DNA from: Variovorax sp. CF313
Lineage (GTDB): Bacteria > Pseudomonadota > Gammaproteobacteria > Burkholderiales > Burkholderiaceae_C
DNA length: 48,562 nucleotides
NCBI RefSeq assembly: GCF_000282635.1
Contig: NZ_AKIW01000099.1
Coordinates: 1-48,562 of the forward strand
Direction: 5' to 3'
Shown: in pieces, positions 9,801 through 18,177 of the stretch
How the letters are laid out: every line of letters starts with the position of its first letter
Position numbering within the stretch: the first letter of the stretch is position 1
Position numbers and translations under genes: made by a program
The notes under the pieces: generated by a model
What the model was told of the DNA's origin: nothing
Database searches by the model: none
What the model saw: only the letters and a program-made list of their open reading frames with translations

Positions 9801-10756
9801 GCGTTGCCGCTGTAGTTGGTGCCCGCGGAGGTGTAGGTCTCGTAGGTCTGCTGGTAGCGCGCCGTGTTGTTGGAAACGCCCGGCGGATAAAAGACCACGC
9901 CGGCAACGCTCGGGCGCCAGGCGGCCGTGTTCGTGCTGCTGCCGAGCGTCTGGTCCCACGCGTAGTTGACGAAACTGATGCGCTGCGAAACGCGCGCATC
10001 GGGAAACTTGCCGCTCACGCCGGAGAAGCCGTCGATCAGTTCACCGCCGCCGGTATCGACCAGGCCGCTGCAGGTGCCCGTCGCGGAAAACGGGCAGACC
10101 GTCTTTTCGGCGTTCACGGGCCCGGGCACCGCGGAGCCCGGCCCCGTGCCGCCGTCGTCCGCGGTGAGGCCCAGCGTAAAGTTCGCGCCGCCGCTGGACG
10201 CCGCCTGGAACCAGTCGCCCGCGGTGACCATGACCGGGCGGCAGACGAAGGTGATCTGCGTCGGATAGATGTTGCCCGAGGCGCCGTTGAACATGCGGTC
10301 GAAGCCGCCGAGCACGGCAATCACGGTACCGGCCGGACAGACCTGGGGACCGCGCTGCGTCATGCCGTTGATCGGTCGGCCCCACCATCCCGCCGAGGCC
10401 GACGAGCCGAACGCGATGGTCGCCGCGCCCGCGCCTTCGCTCACGGTGAATGGCGTGCAGCCGAATTCGACCGCGCGCAACCCGCCGGTCAGGTTGGCGA
10501 AGGTGCCGCTGACCTCGGGGCCGTTGATGCGCTCCCACATGGTCAGTCCTGTGGGGAAGCCGTTGGCGCAAACCGTCTGCACGACCTGGCCGGCGTTGGT
10601 GCCCACCACGGTGCCGTTGAGCCTTACCGCCCCCTGCGGCACGAGCACCTGCTGCGCATGCCCGAGAAGCGGAAAGGACAGCAGCCAGGCTGCGAGCAAC
10701 AGCCATCGCCGCGCGGCGGCCGCATGCGAGCGCAGCCTAATCTTGAGTCTTTGCAT
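3848..10756 (-). CDS. Giant secreted DUF11/SpaA-like repeat protein
   Basis: A 2302-aa protein beginning MQRLKIRLRS, with a clear signal peptide (residues 1-34, cleavage after GHA). Residues about 35-500 form a non-repeated region with several Cys. The rest is a chain of Ig-like modules. At least six prealbumin/SpaA-like units (starting near 519, 626, 866, 1256, 1566 and 1684) have the signature GGTGSFxFxGTNG, then TTITE, then a closing IxCTFTN. Between them lie DUF11 units (about 740-865, 990-1110), a Big_1-like unit (near 1160-1250) and an SdrD B-like unit (GRVFLDNGVGAG, about 1912-1990). The C-terminus ends in a DUF11 unit (LFTVKVN) with no anchor, LPXTG or barrel. The start overlaps the upstream gene by 20 bases, so the two are co-transcribed. 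The role is unknown; a surface or extracellular structural protein is the likeliest reading. Confidence 0.8.
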   Translation of the reverse strand: MQRLKIRLRSHAAAARRWLLLAAWLLSFPLLGHAQQVLVPQGAVRLNGTVVGTNAGQVVQTVCANGFPTGLTMWERINGPEVSGTFANLTGGLRAVEFGCTPFTVSEGAGAATIAFGSSASAGWWGRPINGMTQRGPQVCPAGTVIAVLGGFDRMFNGASGNIYPTQITFVCRPVMVTAGDWFQAASSGGANFTLGLTADDGGTGPGSAVPGPVNAEKTVCPFSATGTCSGLVDTGGGELIDGFSGVSGKFPDARVSQRISFVNYAWDQTLGSSTNTAAWRPSVAGVVFYPPGVSNNTARYQQTYETYTSAGTNYSGNALAPTGTNSNSYSKTGTCATAHALGTNEDYTCSNIITGRPDLQVQVVVPSDGWTSYGQQRNVRLIAKNFGPAPTTGSDNSTAVLTLPAGWDTGTLPANCAKAGSPVVVTCQVNPTPLAASSGPNLTDGGEVGFDIPVFPQPSVATGSYSVPNGAKVCVQAATPGATHFCTVPNDADPNNDDGVNVNETATLVLAYNTPPKVAPSITTTVVSNGGVGSFSYLGNNGAAASPIVTTSPGVGASGPAKFLTTPAISTFILQSSAPAGFVLTGISCTGMAPGGTATYDLSTRRVTFDAAATDYGATIFCTFTYTRVAVTVSKVTEGGTGSFGFSGTNGFTAQGIATTAAGTPVAGAQSGLTTVGAATTITEDAPPAGWRLKSIVCTGMGAGGTATPDLATRSVALNAAATAAGSNIACTFTNSIEPQLNLTKTASAPSFAVGTPASYTLTLANTGPVATTAVTTISDTVPATLTLGTMPAGCTATGQAVSCTVPAGLAATTGSVSFVIPVTPLAGAVPSVDNTATASGGGDPACNAAGNCTSSVTTPVLAQPRITVRKTKTNVTGTQTFGYTLTGVTNPADSIDVTALFTPQASATVHLGTAGIAATVQESSVPAGWPANPVSASCLDSAAATSGNPATELATFAGNTATLPASAMRSGAAITCTFTNTAAPVIAVDKTAPATVAAGGNIAYGLNLANTGAVDSGTSLVVSEQLPPGVVATSAVAGTGVTSVNCGTLPSAAGALLSCTMTLPAGGIPASTGVRGFTLNATAPIAATGTVLTNYASTSTSGVGAPATAAGAGCVSGNGVSCDSAQTSIVVGSGTASQSGLRIVTDNQLANGAAQDVLEVFIRDAAGNPVQAGTVVSFGATPNVAFNGGAVGAAGSCTTTAAATCQVTATSTVAAVYSTTQVTVGGAVLSGSFSVGANSYLPSPQPYRFGTMPTVTIRKTSLGGTGTFSFTGTNGLAATQNITTTVDGTPASAATRSLAAANTATTITEGVPPGTYALVDASCTGMGAGGTASRNGRVLTLDAAATAPGSNIVCTFTNTADTNPPSPPIAPTVMCSTNAAIFNTGFDGPVGPPLTTGRDPVWESGIGAATGGPGTVATWARSYVGNKAPTAWIASPFGNANWISQYQTTHAGNVDIYHRFTFNMAASVNPASFSLKLDFYSDNSVAEIYVNGVLQSVGGVPQGGATPYTFRGFDPGAAASATLASNWQSGSNTVVVHIKSGAPYQGFLAQATTSALCSPATVTLQKTTTGGTGGPFNFTLTNTTQAAGSVSTVAAGTPAQVDGNTAAAGTQAFTASSNGAVISITEAAVPGWNLAGATCTDAGTPVGSLGTGASGRTYTIPAASVQLGKSLQCVFTNAASASVTIRKVSVGTTGTFGFTGDNGLAAQSITTTAAGTPAAGAAQTLTTPGVATTITEDPLPADYVLTAISCTGLGAGGAATPDLPNRKVTLNAAATAPGSNIACTFTNTYSPPFPRVQIVKTTVGGVGANLFGFALSGLSTATDSITVTGEGSANGAANITGTAGTGVTIRESSPDGWPANPMSASCVDANSGTPTAKFGTLTGNQLSIPAANMVAGAAITCTFVNGYPRSVTGRVFLDNGVGAGIANDGLINGGEAGIPGITVRLTDCGATTLATTITNGSGQYALGAPLGLGLNDPVCVEETNAASRISTGASLGSVPLRSGQAVAIAGISYTYTRSGTPDRIAFTWNGTGHAGLNFGDVDRNTLAADGAKTGQPGSTVSYPHTFMARTAGAVSFDIPSSIDTPAVSGWSGKIFADVGCTGSLQAGAALLYPPAAPVNVVAGQSVCILMQEFIPANAATGNGNASVVQASFVFTNAGPALSATYTVTDTTTVSTSALELKKEVRNVTQGGSFGINNQAKPGEVLEYRITYTNNGSSPISGMTVNDTTPQFTAFVTAQAGTTPATLANCQKRTPANPIPAATEACATAQTAGGTGALSWQFTGPLDPGASGAVLFTVKVN
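5390..8580 (-). repeat. Recurrent DNA repeat at module ends of the giant gene
   Basis: A near-identical string starting GTTGGTGAAGGTAC on the plus strand recurs at 5390, 6677, 7811 and 8549, and a looser copy lies near 5036. Each copy encodes the CTFTN closing strand of a SpaA-like module on the minus strand. The spacing is irregular because other module types lie between. Such shared blocks could recombine and change module number. Confidence 0.7.
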
Positions 10757-13700
10757 GTTCGCTTGCCTGATCCGTGTTTTTTCGAGAGGCCGATGCGGCG
10801 GGGGCGCTGGCCGACGCGAAGCCCAACCCCGTCTCGTCGAACTTGAAGCGCAGCCGGATGTAGGCACCCTTGCTGGTGTATTCGTTGGCCGTCAGCTCGC
10901 GGTCGCGCAGGCCGACGAAGTTGTAGCCGGCCGAGACCCACAGGTCCTTGGCCACCTGGTAGCCGAGTTCGACGCCCGCGGTCTTCTGCAGCGCGCCGCC
11001 CTTGCCGTAGAGCACGCCGGCCTGCATGCCGAAGTCCCAGTCCTTGTTGATGTCGCGCGTGTAGCGCGCATGCAGCAGATGGGCCCAGTAGCGGCTCGCC
11101 AGGAAACCGTCGTCGGCGCGCGAGATCTTGCCCGCGTAGCGCGCACTGAGAACGCTGCCGCGCTGCGGGTTGTAGTTCAGGTGGGCCGAGACGATGTCGG
11201 CGCTGGTGCTGCCCGGCAGGCTCCTGTTGCCGGAATCGCTGCCGAAGGCGCTGCCGCCGTTCAACGCGCCAGCCGCATTGCCGCCCCCCACGATGCGCTC
11301 GGAGCGGCGCTCGTAGCGCAGCAGCGCGTTCCAGCTGTCGGTGTCCACCGGGCGGTAGGCCATGCCGATCTGGTGGCGCTGAAGGTGGCGCTCGTTGCCT
11401 GCATTGGTGCCCTGCCCTTCGCTGTCGCTCACCACGCTGCGCGCCAGCAGGCTCCAGGCGGGGCTGATCTTGTAGCCGAAGCCGGCGCTGAAGAGCCGGG
11501 TGTCGGCATCGTCACCCTTGCGTCCTTCGAGGATGCCGCTGAGCTTGTAGGTGTCGGTGAGGTACTCGACCCCGGCGGTGATGGCGGTGGACTGGCCGAG
11601 ACCGCCCGCATAGCCGGTGCCGCTGTTCGCGCTGTTGGCGTAGCCGCCCAGCTGGCGGGTGTGCTCGAGGCCGCCCGTCACGCTGAAGCGGTCGGTGAGC
11701 TTCACGGTGTTGCGCACGCCGGTCGCCGCCTGCGCGGCCCGGCCGTCGATGCTGTCGGCGAGCCGGAACTCGTTGTAGACGCGGCCGCCCTCCATGTAGT
11801 TGCTCTCGATGCCCAGGATGCCGACGTTGTTGGATTGCGTCGCGCTCAGCCCGTCGGTGCCGTAGAGGCTGGAGACGAGTTCATAGCGGCCGTAGACGCG
11901 GGTTTTGTCGGTGATGGCGTAGTTGCCGCCAACGGCCAGCGTGCGGCGAGCGGAATCGTGCAGGTCCTGCTCGCCTTCGACGAAGACCTGGGCCAGCGGC
12001 ACGCCGGGCACCTGCGCCGACAGGCGTGCGCGCACGGTGGTCAGGCTCTCGCTGTCGGCATTGGCGGTGGCCGCCGCACCGAGTGCGGTCACGTTGTTGG
12101 CACCCACGCGGCTGCCGAGGCTTGCGTTGGAGGTGGAGACCTCGCCGTAGTCGAATCCGGAGCCGGAGGCGAGGCCGCTGCTGCGCTGGCCTTGGCGCAG
12201 GCCCACTTCGGCGACCAGGGTGTCGCCGAACTTCTTCTGCACGCTCGCGGTAGCGCCCTTGCGGTCGCCTTCGAGCAGGGCGTCCTTGCTGTAGATCATC
12301 TCGGCGCGCACCGCAGTGCTTGCGTCGATCTTGTATTCGGCGCGTACGGAGGCTTCGGTGCGGCCTGCGGAAAAGCTGGCGCCGGGGTTGTCGAAGCCCG
12401 CGCTGGTCTTGCCGGCCAGCGCCACGACCGCGAGCTTCTCGTCCTGGTGACGCACTTCGAGGCGCGTGCCCTCGCCCTTGCCCTTCGCATCGGAATCGGT
12501 GCGAACCAGCTCGGCCGCGGCCGTGGTGTTGTCGCCGATGCGGGCCACCGCCGTCAGGGCGCGCAGGTTGCGGTGGTTCTCGGGATTCTGGTCGGTGCTG
12601 GCGACCACGCCCAGCTGCAGGCGCTCCGCCACCTTGACCTGCACGTCGGTACCGGCCACCGTGAACTTGGGGCCTCCGCTGTCGACTTCGTACGTGACGC
12701 GGATCGACTGCGGGTTGAGGTTGGCATCGGCCGACGCGATCGCATGGGTGAACAGGATGCGGCGCGTAAGCGGCTCGACCGTGTAGTCGACGAAGCGCGT
12801 GACCGGCGTGCGCTGCAGCACGACGTCGGGCTGGTTGCGGTCGCGCACCACGACCTCGACCTGCTCGCTGTTGTCGACGAACTCGCCGCCGGTGGCGCTC
12901 AGGTAGTAGGGGCCGGAAGTGCCGACGGCGCGGAATTCCTCCACCTGCTGGGTCTGCGCGGTGCGCGAGACATAGCTGGTCGCGCGCACATTGCGGTCTT
13001 CGTACACGTGCTTGAGGCCGGTCAGCGAGCGGTTGTTCTGGCTCAGGTTGCGCACCTCGGTGCTGCTCGCGGTGGTGAAGTCGCCGTACAGCAGGAAGGA
13101 GCGGTTCTTGTCGATGCGCACGTAGAGCTTTTGCGTGCTCTGCGCGTCGAAGCCCTTGACCGACGAGTCGCCGTACACCGGGTAGAACTCGTCGGGCCGG
13201 ATGTCGCGGAACAGCCGGTCGTCGCGCGTCTTGTCGGAATCGAAGGCGGCGGTGAGCAGGTAGTCGCCCTTGACGGCACCCTTGAAGAAGAAGGCGGCGC
13301 GGGCGCCGGCGCGGCGGTCCTTGCGCTCGTCGGCAAGGCCCGTCAACTCTGCCTCGAACGCGGCGCCGGCAGGCATGGCGCCGAGCGGTACGCTGCCGCG
13401 CCTGGTGAAGTCCAGCACGCCTTCGACAATGCCCACGCCGAGCATCGGCCGCATCTCGGGCAGCAACGCCAACCGCACTTCCTTCACAAAGCTGCCGGCG
13501 CTCACGCGCAGGCGCACATCGCCCGGCTCGCCGGGCGGCAGCAGGCGGAACTCCGCCGCGCCGCCGTCCATGAAGACCTGCGTGCCCGGTTCGGCGGGGT
13601 TCAGGTCCTCGTCGAGCCAGCGGCCGCGGTCCGTCTCCAGGGTGAGTTGGGTGCGCGCGGTCACCGGCACGCCGGCCGCGTCGACCAGCCGCACCTTGAC

Positions 13701-16700
13701 AGCCACGGGGGTGCGCAGGTCGGCATATGCAAGCTCGGGCAAGTCGACCTGGATGGCGCCGAGCTTGTCCGGCGCGACGATGCCGATCCGCTGCGTGGCG
13801 CGCACGTTGCCGAAATCGTCCACCGCGTCGAGCTGCAGGCGGTTGGCCCCGGGCTGCAGCACCACGCCGACGTATTCCCAGGCGCCGATGCTCTTCGACG
13901 GCAGCTGCGTCTTCTTGCCGACGCGTCGTTCGTCGATCGCCTGGCCGTTGACCGAGAGGCGCAGCGCCACGCCGGACTCGCCCTTGACGCGCACGTTGAT
14001 CGACTGGCCGGGAACGGTGTCGCCTTCCTTCAGGCCGAGGAAGCCGAGGGCGTTGCCGTCGAGCTCGGGCAGCAGCACTTCCAGCTCGATCGGGCTGGGC
14101 GCGGCCTGCGGCAGCAGCGGCGCGCTGCGCGGCGCCAGCATGGCGGCGGAGGTGTTGACGGGCCGGCTGGCGAAGGCGCCGATGCCGGCCGCCGCGCCAC
14201 CCGCGGCCGAAGCGCCCTGCGCAGCGGCCGGCAGGCCGTTGAGCGCGGCGAACAGGCTTCCTGCCGGGGTCGCGGCCGCCGGCGCGGTGGCGCCCAGCGT
14301 GCCGCTCATGCTGCCCGACGCGGCACCGACGAAGCTGCTGGCGTTGGCCGGCGCATCGGGCATCGCGATCAGCGGCGCCGACGACGCCATGGTCGAGCCG
14401 CTGCTGCCGCTCGCAAGCGCCTGGCCGCTGGCCGGCAGCGAGCGGAGATCGCCCACTGCAACGATCTGTCCTTCCGGATTCAGGCGCAGCCGCACCTGGG
14501 CCTCGGCCTCGGTGTCCGGGATCGCGGCAATGGCGGCGCGGCGCGCCACCACGTCGGCCACCACGGCCTGGTCGCCGCAATTGCCGATGATGAAGTTGGC
14601 CTTGTGGAACTCCCCCTTCTTCAGGTCGACGAATCGGCTCTCGGGGCGGCCGGCATTGCGGTTGTCCAGCAGCTCCAGGCGGGCGCCGGGCGGCAGCGTG
14701 GTCTGGTCCAGGCGCAGCACGTGGGTGAGCGGCTTGAGGCCGTAGAGGCTCCACTTGCCCTCCACGTCGGTGACGACGTTGGTGCCGTCCTCCATGAACA
14801 GGCGCACGCCGGGCACGCCGATCTCGTCGGCGCCTTCCTGCCTGCCGTCCGCCTTGCAGTCCATGTAGACCTTGCCGAACAGGAAGGCGTCGTCGGAAAA
14901 CACGCCGCCCGTGACGCGTACCGTCCAGTTCGCGAGGTTGGACTGCAGCGGCCCCGAATAGGCGCGCGCACGATTGACGGCGTCGCCATTGGTGGGCGCA
15001 CCCACGCCGATGCGCACGCGGTAGCGCACCACGGCCGCCTGGTCGATACCGAGGGTGAGCGTCGGGTAGTCGAAGACCAGTTGCGGGCCCGCGCCGCCCG
15101 CCGGGTTGCCGGCCGCGGCGGTGTTGAGGCGCGCACTGTTGGCCACATAGGCGAAGCCCGGCGGCAGGCTGTCGCTGAAGCGCACGCCGGTGACCGGGAA
15201 TCCGGTCTTGTTGGTCACGGTCAGTGCGTAGTCGATGAAGTCGCCGAACTCCACCTGGCGCTTGCTGCCGTCCTTGCGCAGCACCAGCCCGAGCACGTTG
15301 CCCGGGTCGAGCGGGATGTGGTTGTGCACGATGTCGCAAGCCGCGCCCGAGGCATTGAAGCCGGCGTTGACGGAGAAGTAGTGGGTCGTCGGATCGGCAC
15401 CCTTGGGCGGCGTGGCGTTGGGCGCGATCTGGCCGCAGCCCGAGAAAGTGCCGGCCGTGACCGGGATCAGCTGCGACGGGTAGACATAGCCGGTGCCCGC
15501 CGGCGGCACCACGCCGAGCGAGTAGGTGCACATGCCGGTGACCGGCGGCGACTGCAGGAAGAACTGGTAGCTGCCGTCGGCGCCCGTGGTCATCGAGACG
15601 CTGCCGTTCGTATTGAATGTATAGGCGCCCGACGAGCCGCCGAAGATCTCCCCCGCCGTGATCGGCGTCGCGGCCCCGCTGCTGCAGGACTGCCGCGTGA
15701 AGGTGACCAGCGCGCCGGCAACGGGCTCGCGCGTCACCGCGTTGTAGACCGTGCCTGCCGGATCGGCCAGCAGCGACTGCACCGAGCTCGCGCTGGCCGC
15801 CACCAGCATGGCGGGCGTGACGTTGATGGTGTTCTGGTCGAAGGCCGCGGCCCAGGCCTTGTTGGTGACCGCCACGCGGCTGCCCACCGCACCGGCCTTC
15901 TCGGTGATGCGCACCGTGAAGCCGATCTGCTCGCTCTGGCCGGGCGCCAGGCCGCGGTTGCCGTCGCTCAGGCTGAGCACCGCCTCGGTCGGCAGCTGGA
16001 AGGGATCGCTGCTGGCGAGCGCGCCGCGGTTGCAGGTAGCACGGCCGGTGAAGCTTCCCGCGACGTCGAGCAGTCCGCTGCGCGCCTTGGGCGCACCGAC
16101 CAGCTCCCAGGACGCGACCGAGCCGTCCGGCTTGTCCATGTCGAAGGTGCAGTTCAGGTTGTCGATCACGCGCACGTGCGGTGCCGGGGCGATACCGGTG
16201 TTGGTGACCAGCAGCCGGTAGTCGAGTTCGTACACGCCCTGCCCGATGCGCCGCGGCAGCGAGACACTCTTCACGAGCGTGAGCGAGGGAAGCTCCATGG
16301 ACACTGGCGTCGGCGAGCTGTTGTTGTTCGGGTTGCCGTCGCCGTCCGGGTCCGGGTCGGCGCCATCGACCGAATCGTCGAAAGCCACGGGCGCGCCGCC
16401 GGGCGTGAGCGCGCCCTGTGCGCGCACGCTGTTCAGCAGCGTGCCGGTGCGGCCGCTGAGGTTGATGCGCAGATCGAACTGCACCGTGAACCGCGCCCCG
16501 ACCGGCAGCACGGCCCCGGGTGCCAGCAGGTTCTGCGCGGCCGGCGTGCCGGTGAAGGCAGCGTTGGCCGCAGCCACGGTGCCGCTCACGCCATTGCCCT
16601 GGTTGCCCGCGATGCCGATCGAGCCGGCCACCACCGTGTACTGGTTCGGCCCCGGTACCGCCGCGGTCGTGTAGCTGCCGAACTGAGTGGCACCGCTGCC

Positions 16701-17981
16701 TTCGAGCAGGTCGGCCGCCTGCACGCCGTAGAGCCACACGGCGCCGTAGTTGCGGATGTCCACGCTGAAGCGAACCGTGGCGGTTCCGTCGAGCAGGCCA
16801 TCGGCGCCGCGGTTCGGGCGCGGCGCCGACGCGGCCTTGGCAACGCCGATGCGGCTCTGGCTCGTGGTGATGAGCACCGTGTTGGACGGCGACACCGCCA
16901 GCGCGACGCCGTCGTTGTAGTAGCTCTGCGCGGTGTTGCGGATGTCGCCGGTCTGGTCCGGCCTGACCCGCACGGCGAACTGCATCGCGATCGATGCATT
17001 GCGCGACACGGGAGTGGGCACGCCGATCGCCACCTCGATCGCGGCGGCATCGTCCGCGGTGCGGTAGCTGAAGGCCGGATCGCCCGGCAGGCGGAACAGG
17101 CGCACCGCGCCCGCGGCAGTGCTCTGCAGCGTGCCGGCGATGTACTGCGTGCCGGCTGGCACCAGGTCGCGCACCAGCACGAGGCTGGCCGGCGCGCCGT
17201 TCACCAGCACCGGCGTGCCGCCCGGCGCGGCGCTGTTGGCGGGCTGCGCATCGCGGGCGCCGATGTTGGTGCCGGAAACGGTGAAGTCGATGCGCGTCTG
17301 CCCCGGCACGACGATGCCGGGATAGCTCGCGGCCTTGGTGATGGAGATCACCGCGACGTCGCCGACGGTCACGACGTCGCGGTTGGTGGCGCTCAGGTTC
17401 TGCAGCGCGGTGGTGGCCGTCAATGCGGCGCAGGCGACACCGTTCGCGCTCGCCGGGATCGTTCCCTGCACCAGCAGCGCGGCCGTCTCGCCGGGCTGCA
17501 GCGCCAGCGCACCGCCGGCGCCGAGCGGAAGCACCGGATCGGCGGGGTCCACCACGCCGTTGTTGTTGGTGTCGCGCACCACCCGCAGGGCCGAAAGGTC
17601 CAGCGTGTCGGCCGCGCAGCCGCCGGCGTTGTTGGCAAAGCCCAGCATGTAGCTCGACGGCACGTTGCCGGTGTTGGTGAGCAGGTGGCTCAGCGTGACG
17701 ACGGTGGCGGGCGGACGCGTGACGGTCTGGTCCTGCGTCAGCACCAGCGCCTCGACCGGCAGCACGTTCGCCACCACGCTGTTGGAGCTGGAAGTTTCGG
17801 TCTGGGCAAATCCGGCCGGCACGTAGGTGGCCGTTGCCACGTTGCGGATCACGGTGCCGCCGGGGGCGGGGGCGGCCAGCACCGCAGCCGGAGCAAGGAT
17901 GAATGCCAGCCCGATCGCGAGCGTGGCGCGGGCGCGGCGCCATCGATGCGAGCTGCCGCTCACGCTCATTGAATCAGACAA
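10737..17981 (-). CDS. DUF11-repeat surface protein with C-terminal barrel-like region
   Basis: About 2414 aa. A TTG start at 17981 is chosen because GGAG lies 8 bases upstream; the first ATG (17969, MSVSGSSHRW) has no good ribosome site but is the alternative. A signal peptide ending AVLAAP is followed by an N-terminal module like that of the next gene upstream. DUF11 units lie near residues 212-370, 376-550, 565-710 and 897-1014, then an SdrD B-like unit (GKVYMDCKADG, about 1034-1080), an Ala-rich linker (1180-1300) and two Ig-like units. From about 1560 to the end the sequence is a long series of alternating amphipathic strands (for example YPVYGDSS, SFLLYGDF, LWVSAGYNFVGL, AYIRLRFKFDE), which suggests an outer-membrane beta-barrel with a short soluble tail. 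Function unknown; it could be the membrane anchor or secretion partner for the products of its neighbours. Confidence 0.78.
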   Translation of the reverse strand: MSDSMSVSGSSHRWRRARATLAIGLAFILAPAAVLAAPAPGGTVIRNVATATYVPAGFAQTETSSSNSVVANVLPVEALVLTQDQTVTRPPATVVTLSHLLTNTGNVPSSYMLGFANNAGGCAADTLDLSALRVVRDTNNNGVVDPADPVLPLGAGGALALQPGETAALLVQGTIPASANGVACAALTATTALQNLSATNRDVVTVGDVAVISITKAASYPGIVVPGQTRIDFTVSGTNIGARDAQPANSAAPGGTPVLVNGAPASLVLVRDLVPAGTQYIAGTLQSTAAGAVRLFRLPGDPAFSYRTADDAAAIEVAIGVPTPVSRNASIAMQFAVRVRPDQTGDIRNTAQSYYNDGVALAVSPSNTVLITTSQSRIGVAKAASAPRPNRGADGLLDGTATVRFSVDIRNYGAVWLYGVQAADLLEGSGATQFGSYTTAAVPGPNQYTVVAGSIGIAGNQGNGVSGTVAAANAAFTGTPAAQNLLAPGAVLPVGARFTVQFDLRINLSGRTGTLLNSVRAQGALTPGGAPVAFDDSVDGADPDPDGDGNPNNNSSPTPVSMELPSLTLVKSVSLPRRIGQGVYELDYRLLVTNTGIAPAPHVRVIDNLNCTFDMDKPDGSVASWELVGAPKARSGLLDVAGSFTGRATCNRGALASSDPFQLPTEAVLSLSDGNRGLAPGQSEQIGFTVRITEKAGAVGSRVAVTNKAWAAAFDQNTINVTPAMLVAASASSVQSLLADPAGTVYNAVTREPVAGALVTFTRQSCSSGAATPITAGEIFGGSSGAYTFNTNGSVSMTTGADGSYQFFLQSPPVTGMCTYSLGVVPPAGTGYVYPSQLIPVTAGTFSGCGQIAPNATPPKGADPTTHYFSVNAGFNASGAACDIVHNHIPLDPGNVLGLVLRKDGSKRQVEFGDFIDYALTVTNKTGFPVTGVRFSDSLPPGFAYVANSARLNTAAAGNPAGGAGPQLVFDYPTLTLGIDQAAVVRYRVRIGVGAPTNGDAVNRARAYSGPLQSNLANWTVRVTGGVFSDDAFLFGKVYMDCKADGRQEGADEIGVPGVRLFMEDGTNVVTDVEGKWSLYGLKPLTHVLRLDQTTLPPGARLELLDNRNAGRPESRFVDLKKGEFHKANFIIGNCGDQAVVADVVARRAAIAAIPDTEAEAQVRLRLNPEGQIVAVGDLRSLPASGQALASGSSGSTMASSAPLIAMPDAPANASSFVGAASGSMSGTLGATAPAAATPAGSLFAALNGLPAAAQGASAAGGAAAGIGAFASRPVNTSAAMLAPRSAPLLPQAAPSPIELEVLLPELDGNALGFLGLKEGDTVPGQSINVRVKGESGVALRLSVNGQAIDERRVGKKTQLPSKSIGAWEYVGVVLQPGANRLQLDAVDDFGNVRATQRIGIVAPDKLGAIQVDLPELAYADLRTPVAVKVRLVDAAGVPVTARTQLTLETDRGRWLDEDLNPAEPGTQVFMDGGAAEFRLLPPGEPGDVRLRVSAGSFVKEVRLALLPEMRPMLGVGIVEGVLDFTRRGSVPLGAMPAGAAFEAELTGLADERKDRRAGARAAFFFKGAVKGDYLLTAAFDSDKTRDDRLFRDIRPDEFYPVYGDSSVKGFDAQSTQKLYVRIDKNRSFLLYGDFTTASSTEVRNLSQNNRSLTGLKHVYEDRNVRATSYVSRTAQTQQVEEFRAVGTSGPYYLSATGGEFVDNSEQVEVVVRDRNQPDVVLQRTPVTRFVDYTVEPLTRRILFTHAIASADANLNPQSIRVTYEVDSGGPKFTVAGTDVQVKVAERLQLGVVASTDQNPENHRNLRALTAVARIGDNTTAAAELVRTDSDAKGKGEGTRLEVRHQDEKLAVVALAGKTSAGFDNPGASFSAGRTEASVRAEYKIDASTAVRAEMIYSKDALLEGDRKGATASVQKKFGDTLVAEVGLRQGQRSSGLASGSGFDYGEVSTSNASLGSRVGANNVTALGAAATANADSESLTTVRARLSAQVPGVPLAQVFVEGEQDLHDSARRTLAVGGNYAITDKTRVYGRYELVSSLYGTDGLSATQSNNVGILGIESNYMEGGRVYNEFRLADSIDGRAAQAATGVRNTVKLTDRFSVTGGLEHTRQLGGYANSANSGTGYAGGLGQSTAITAGVEYLTDTYKLSGILEGRKGDDADTRLFSAGFGYKISPAWSLLARSVVSDSEGQGTNAGNERHLQRHQIGMAYRPVDTDSWNALLRYERRSERIVGGGNAAGALNGGSAFGSDSGNRSLPGSTSADIVSAHLNYNPQRGSVLSARYAGKISRADDGFLASRYWAHLLHARYTRDINKDWDFGMQAGVLYGKGGALQKTAGVELGYQVAKDLWVSAGYNFVGLRDRELTANEYTSKGAYIRLRFKFDETGLGFASASAPAASASRKNTDQASEHAKTQD

Positions 17982-18095
17982 GAATTGCACTCCGCGAAAC
18001 CTTCCGTCGGCCCCTCCGGGCCGTGAATGACTGGATCTTTTTCCGCTGCCGCTTCCGCGCCGATGCGCATGCACGGCGCACGAAAGCGGCAGGGG

Positions 18096-18132
18096 AAAAA
18101 GGCGAAGCGCGGCCGACAGGGCGGCGCTTCGC
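18096..18132 (-). terminator. Terminator-like hairpin below the 970-aa gene
   Basis: On the minus strand GCGAAGCG and CGCTTCGC make an 8-bp perfect stem followed directly by CTTTTT. It lies in the 196-base gap between the 970-aa gene and the 2414-aa gene, so it could end or attenuate the upstream transcript and give different amounts of the two proteins. Confidence 0.6.
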
Positions 18133-18137
18133 TCAAA

Positions 18138-18163
18138 GCCGGCGGACCCCGAGGCCCGCCGGC
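18138..18163 (-). terminator. Second GC-rich hairpin directly after the 970-aa gene
   Basis: GCCGGCGG and CCGCCGGC form a perfect 8-bp stem about 15 bases past the stop codon, with only three T after it on the minus strand. Together with the hairpin at 18096-18132 it makes a tandem stop or mRNA 3'-end stabiliser. Confidence 0.4.
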
Positions 18164-18177
18164 GACTCAATCGCGCA

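Noticed and set aside
3848..10756. The repeat proteins as sortase-anchored adhesins
   Set aside because: SpaA-like and SdrD-like modules suggest this, but no LPXTG motif, C-terminal hydrophobic anchor or sortase gene is visible and the other genes are Gram-negative in type.
10269..17972. A 2567-codon open frame on the plus strand, antisense to the surface genes, and another of 1703 codons at 5735-10846
   Set aside because: Both run opposite real genes with signal peptides and domains. Their translations are rich in Arg, Ala, Gly and His without motifs, as expected for shadow frames in GC-rich DNA.
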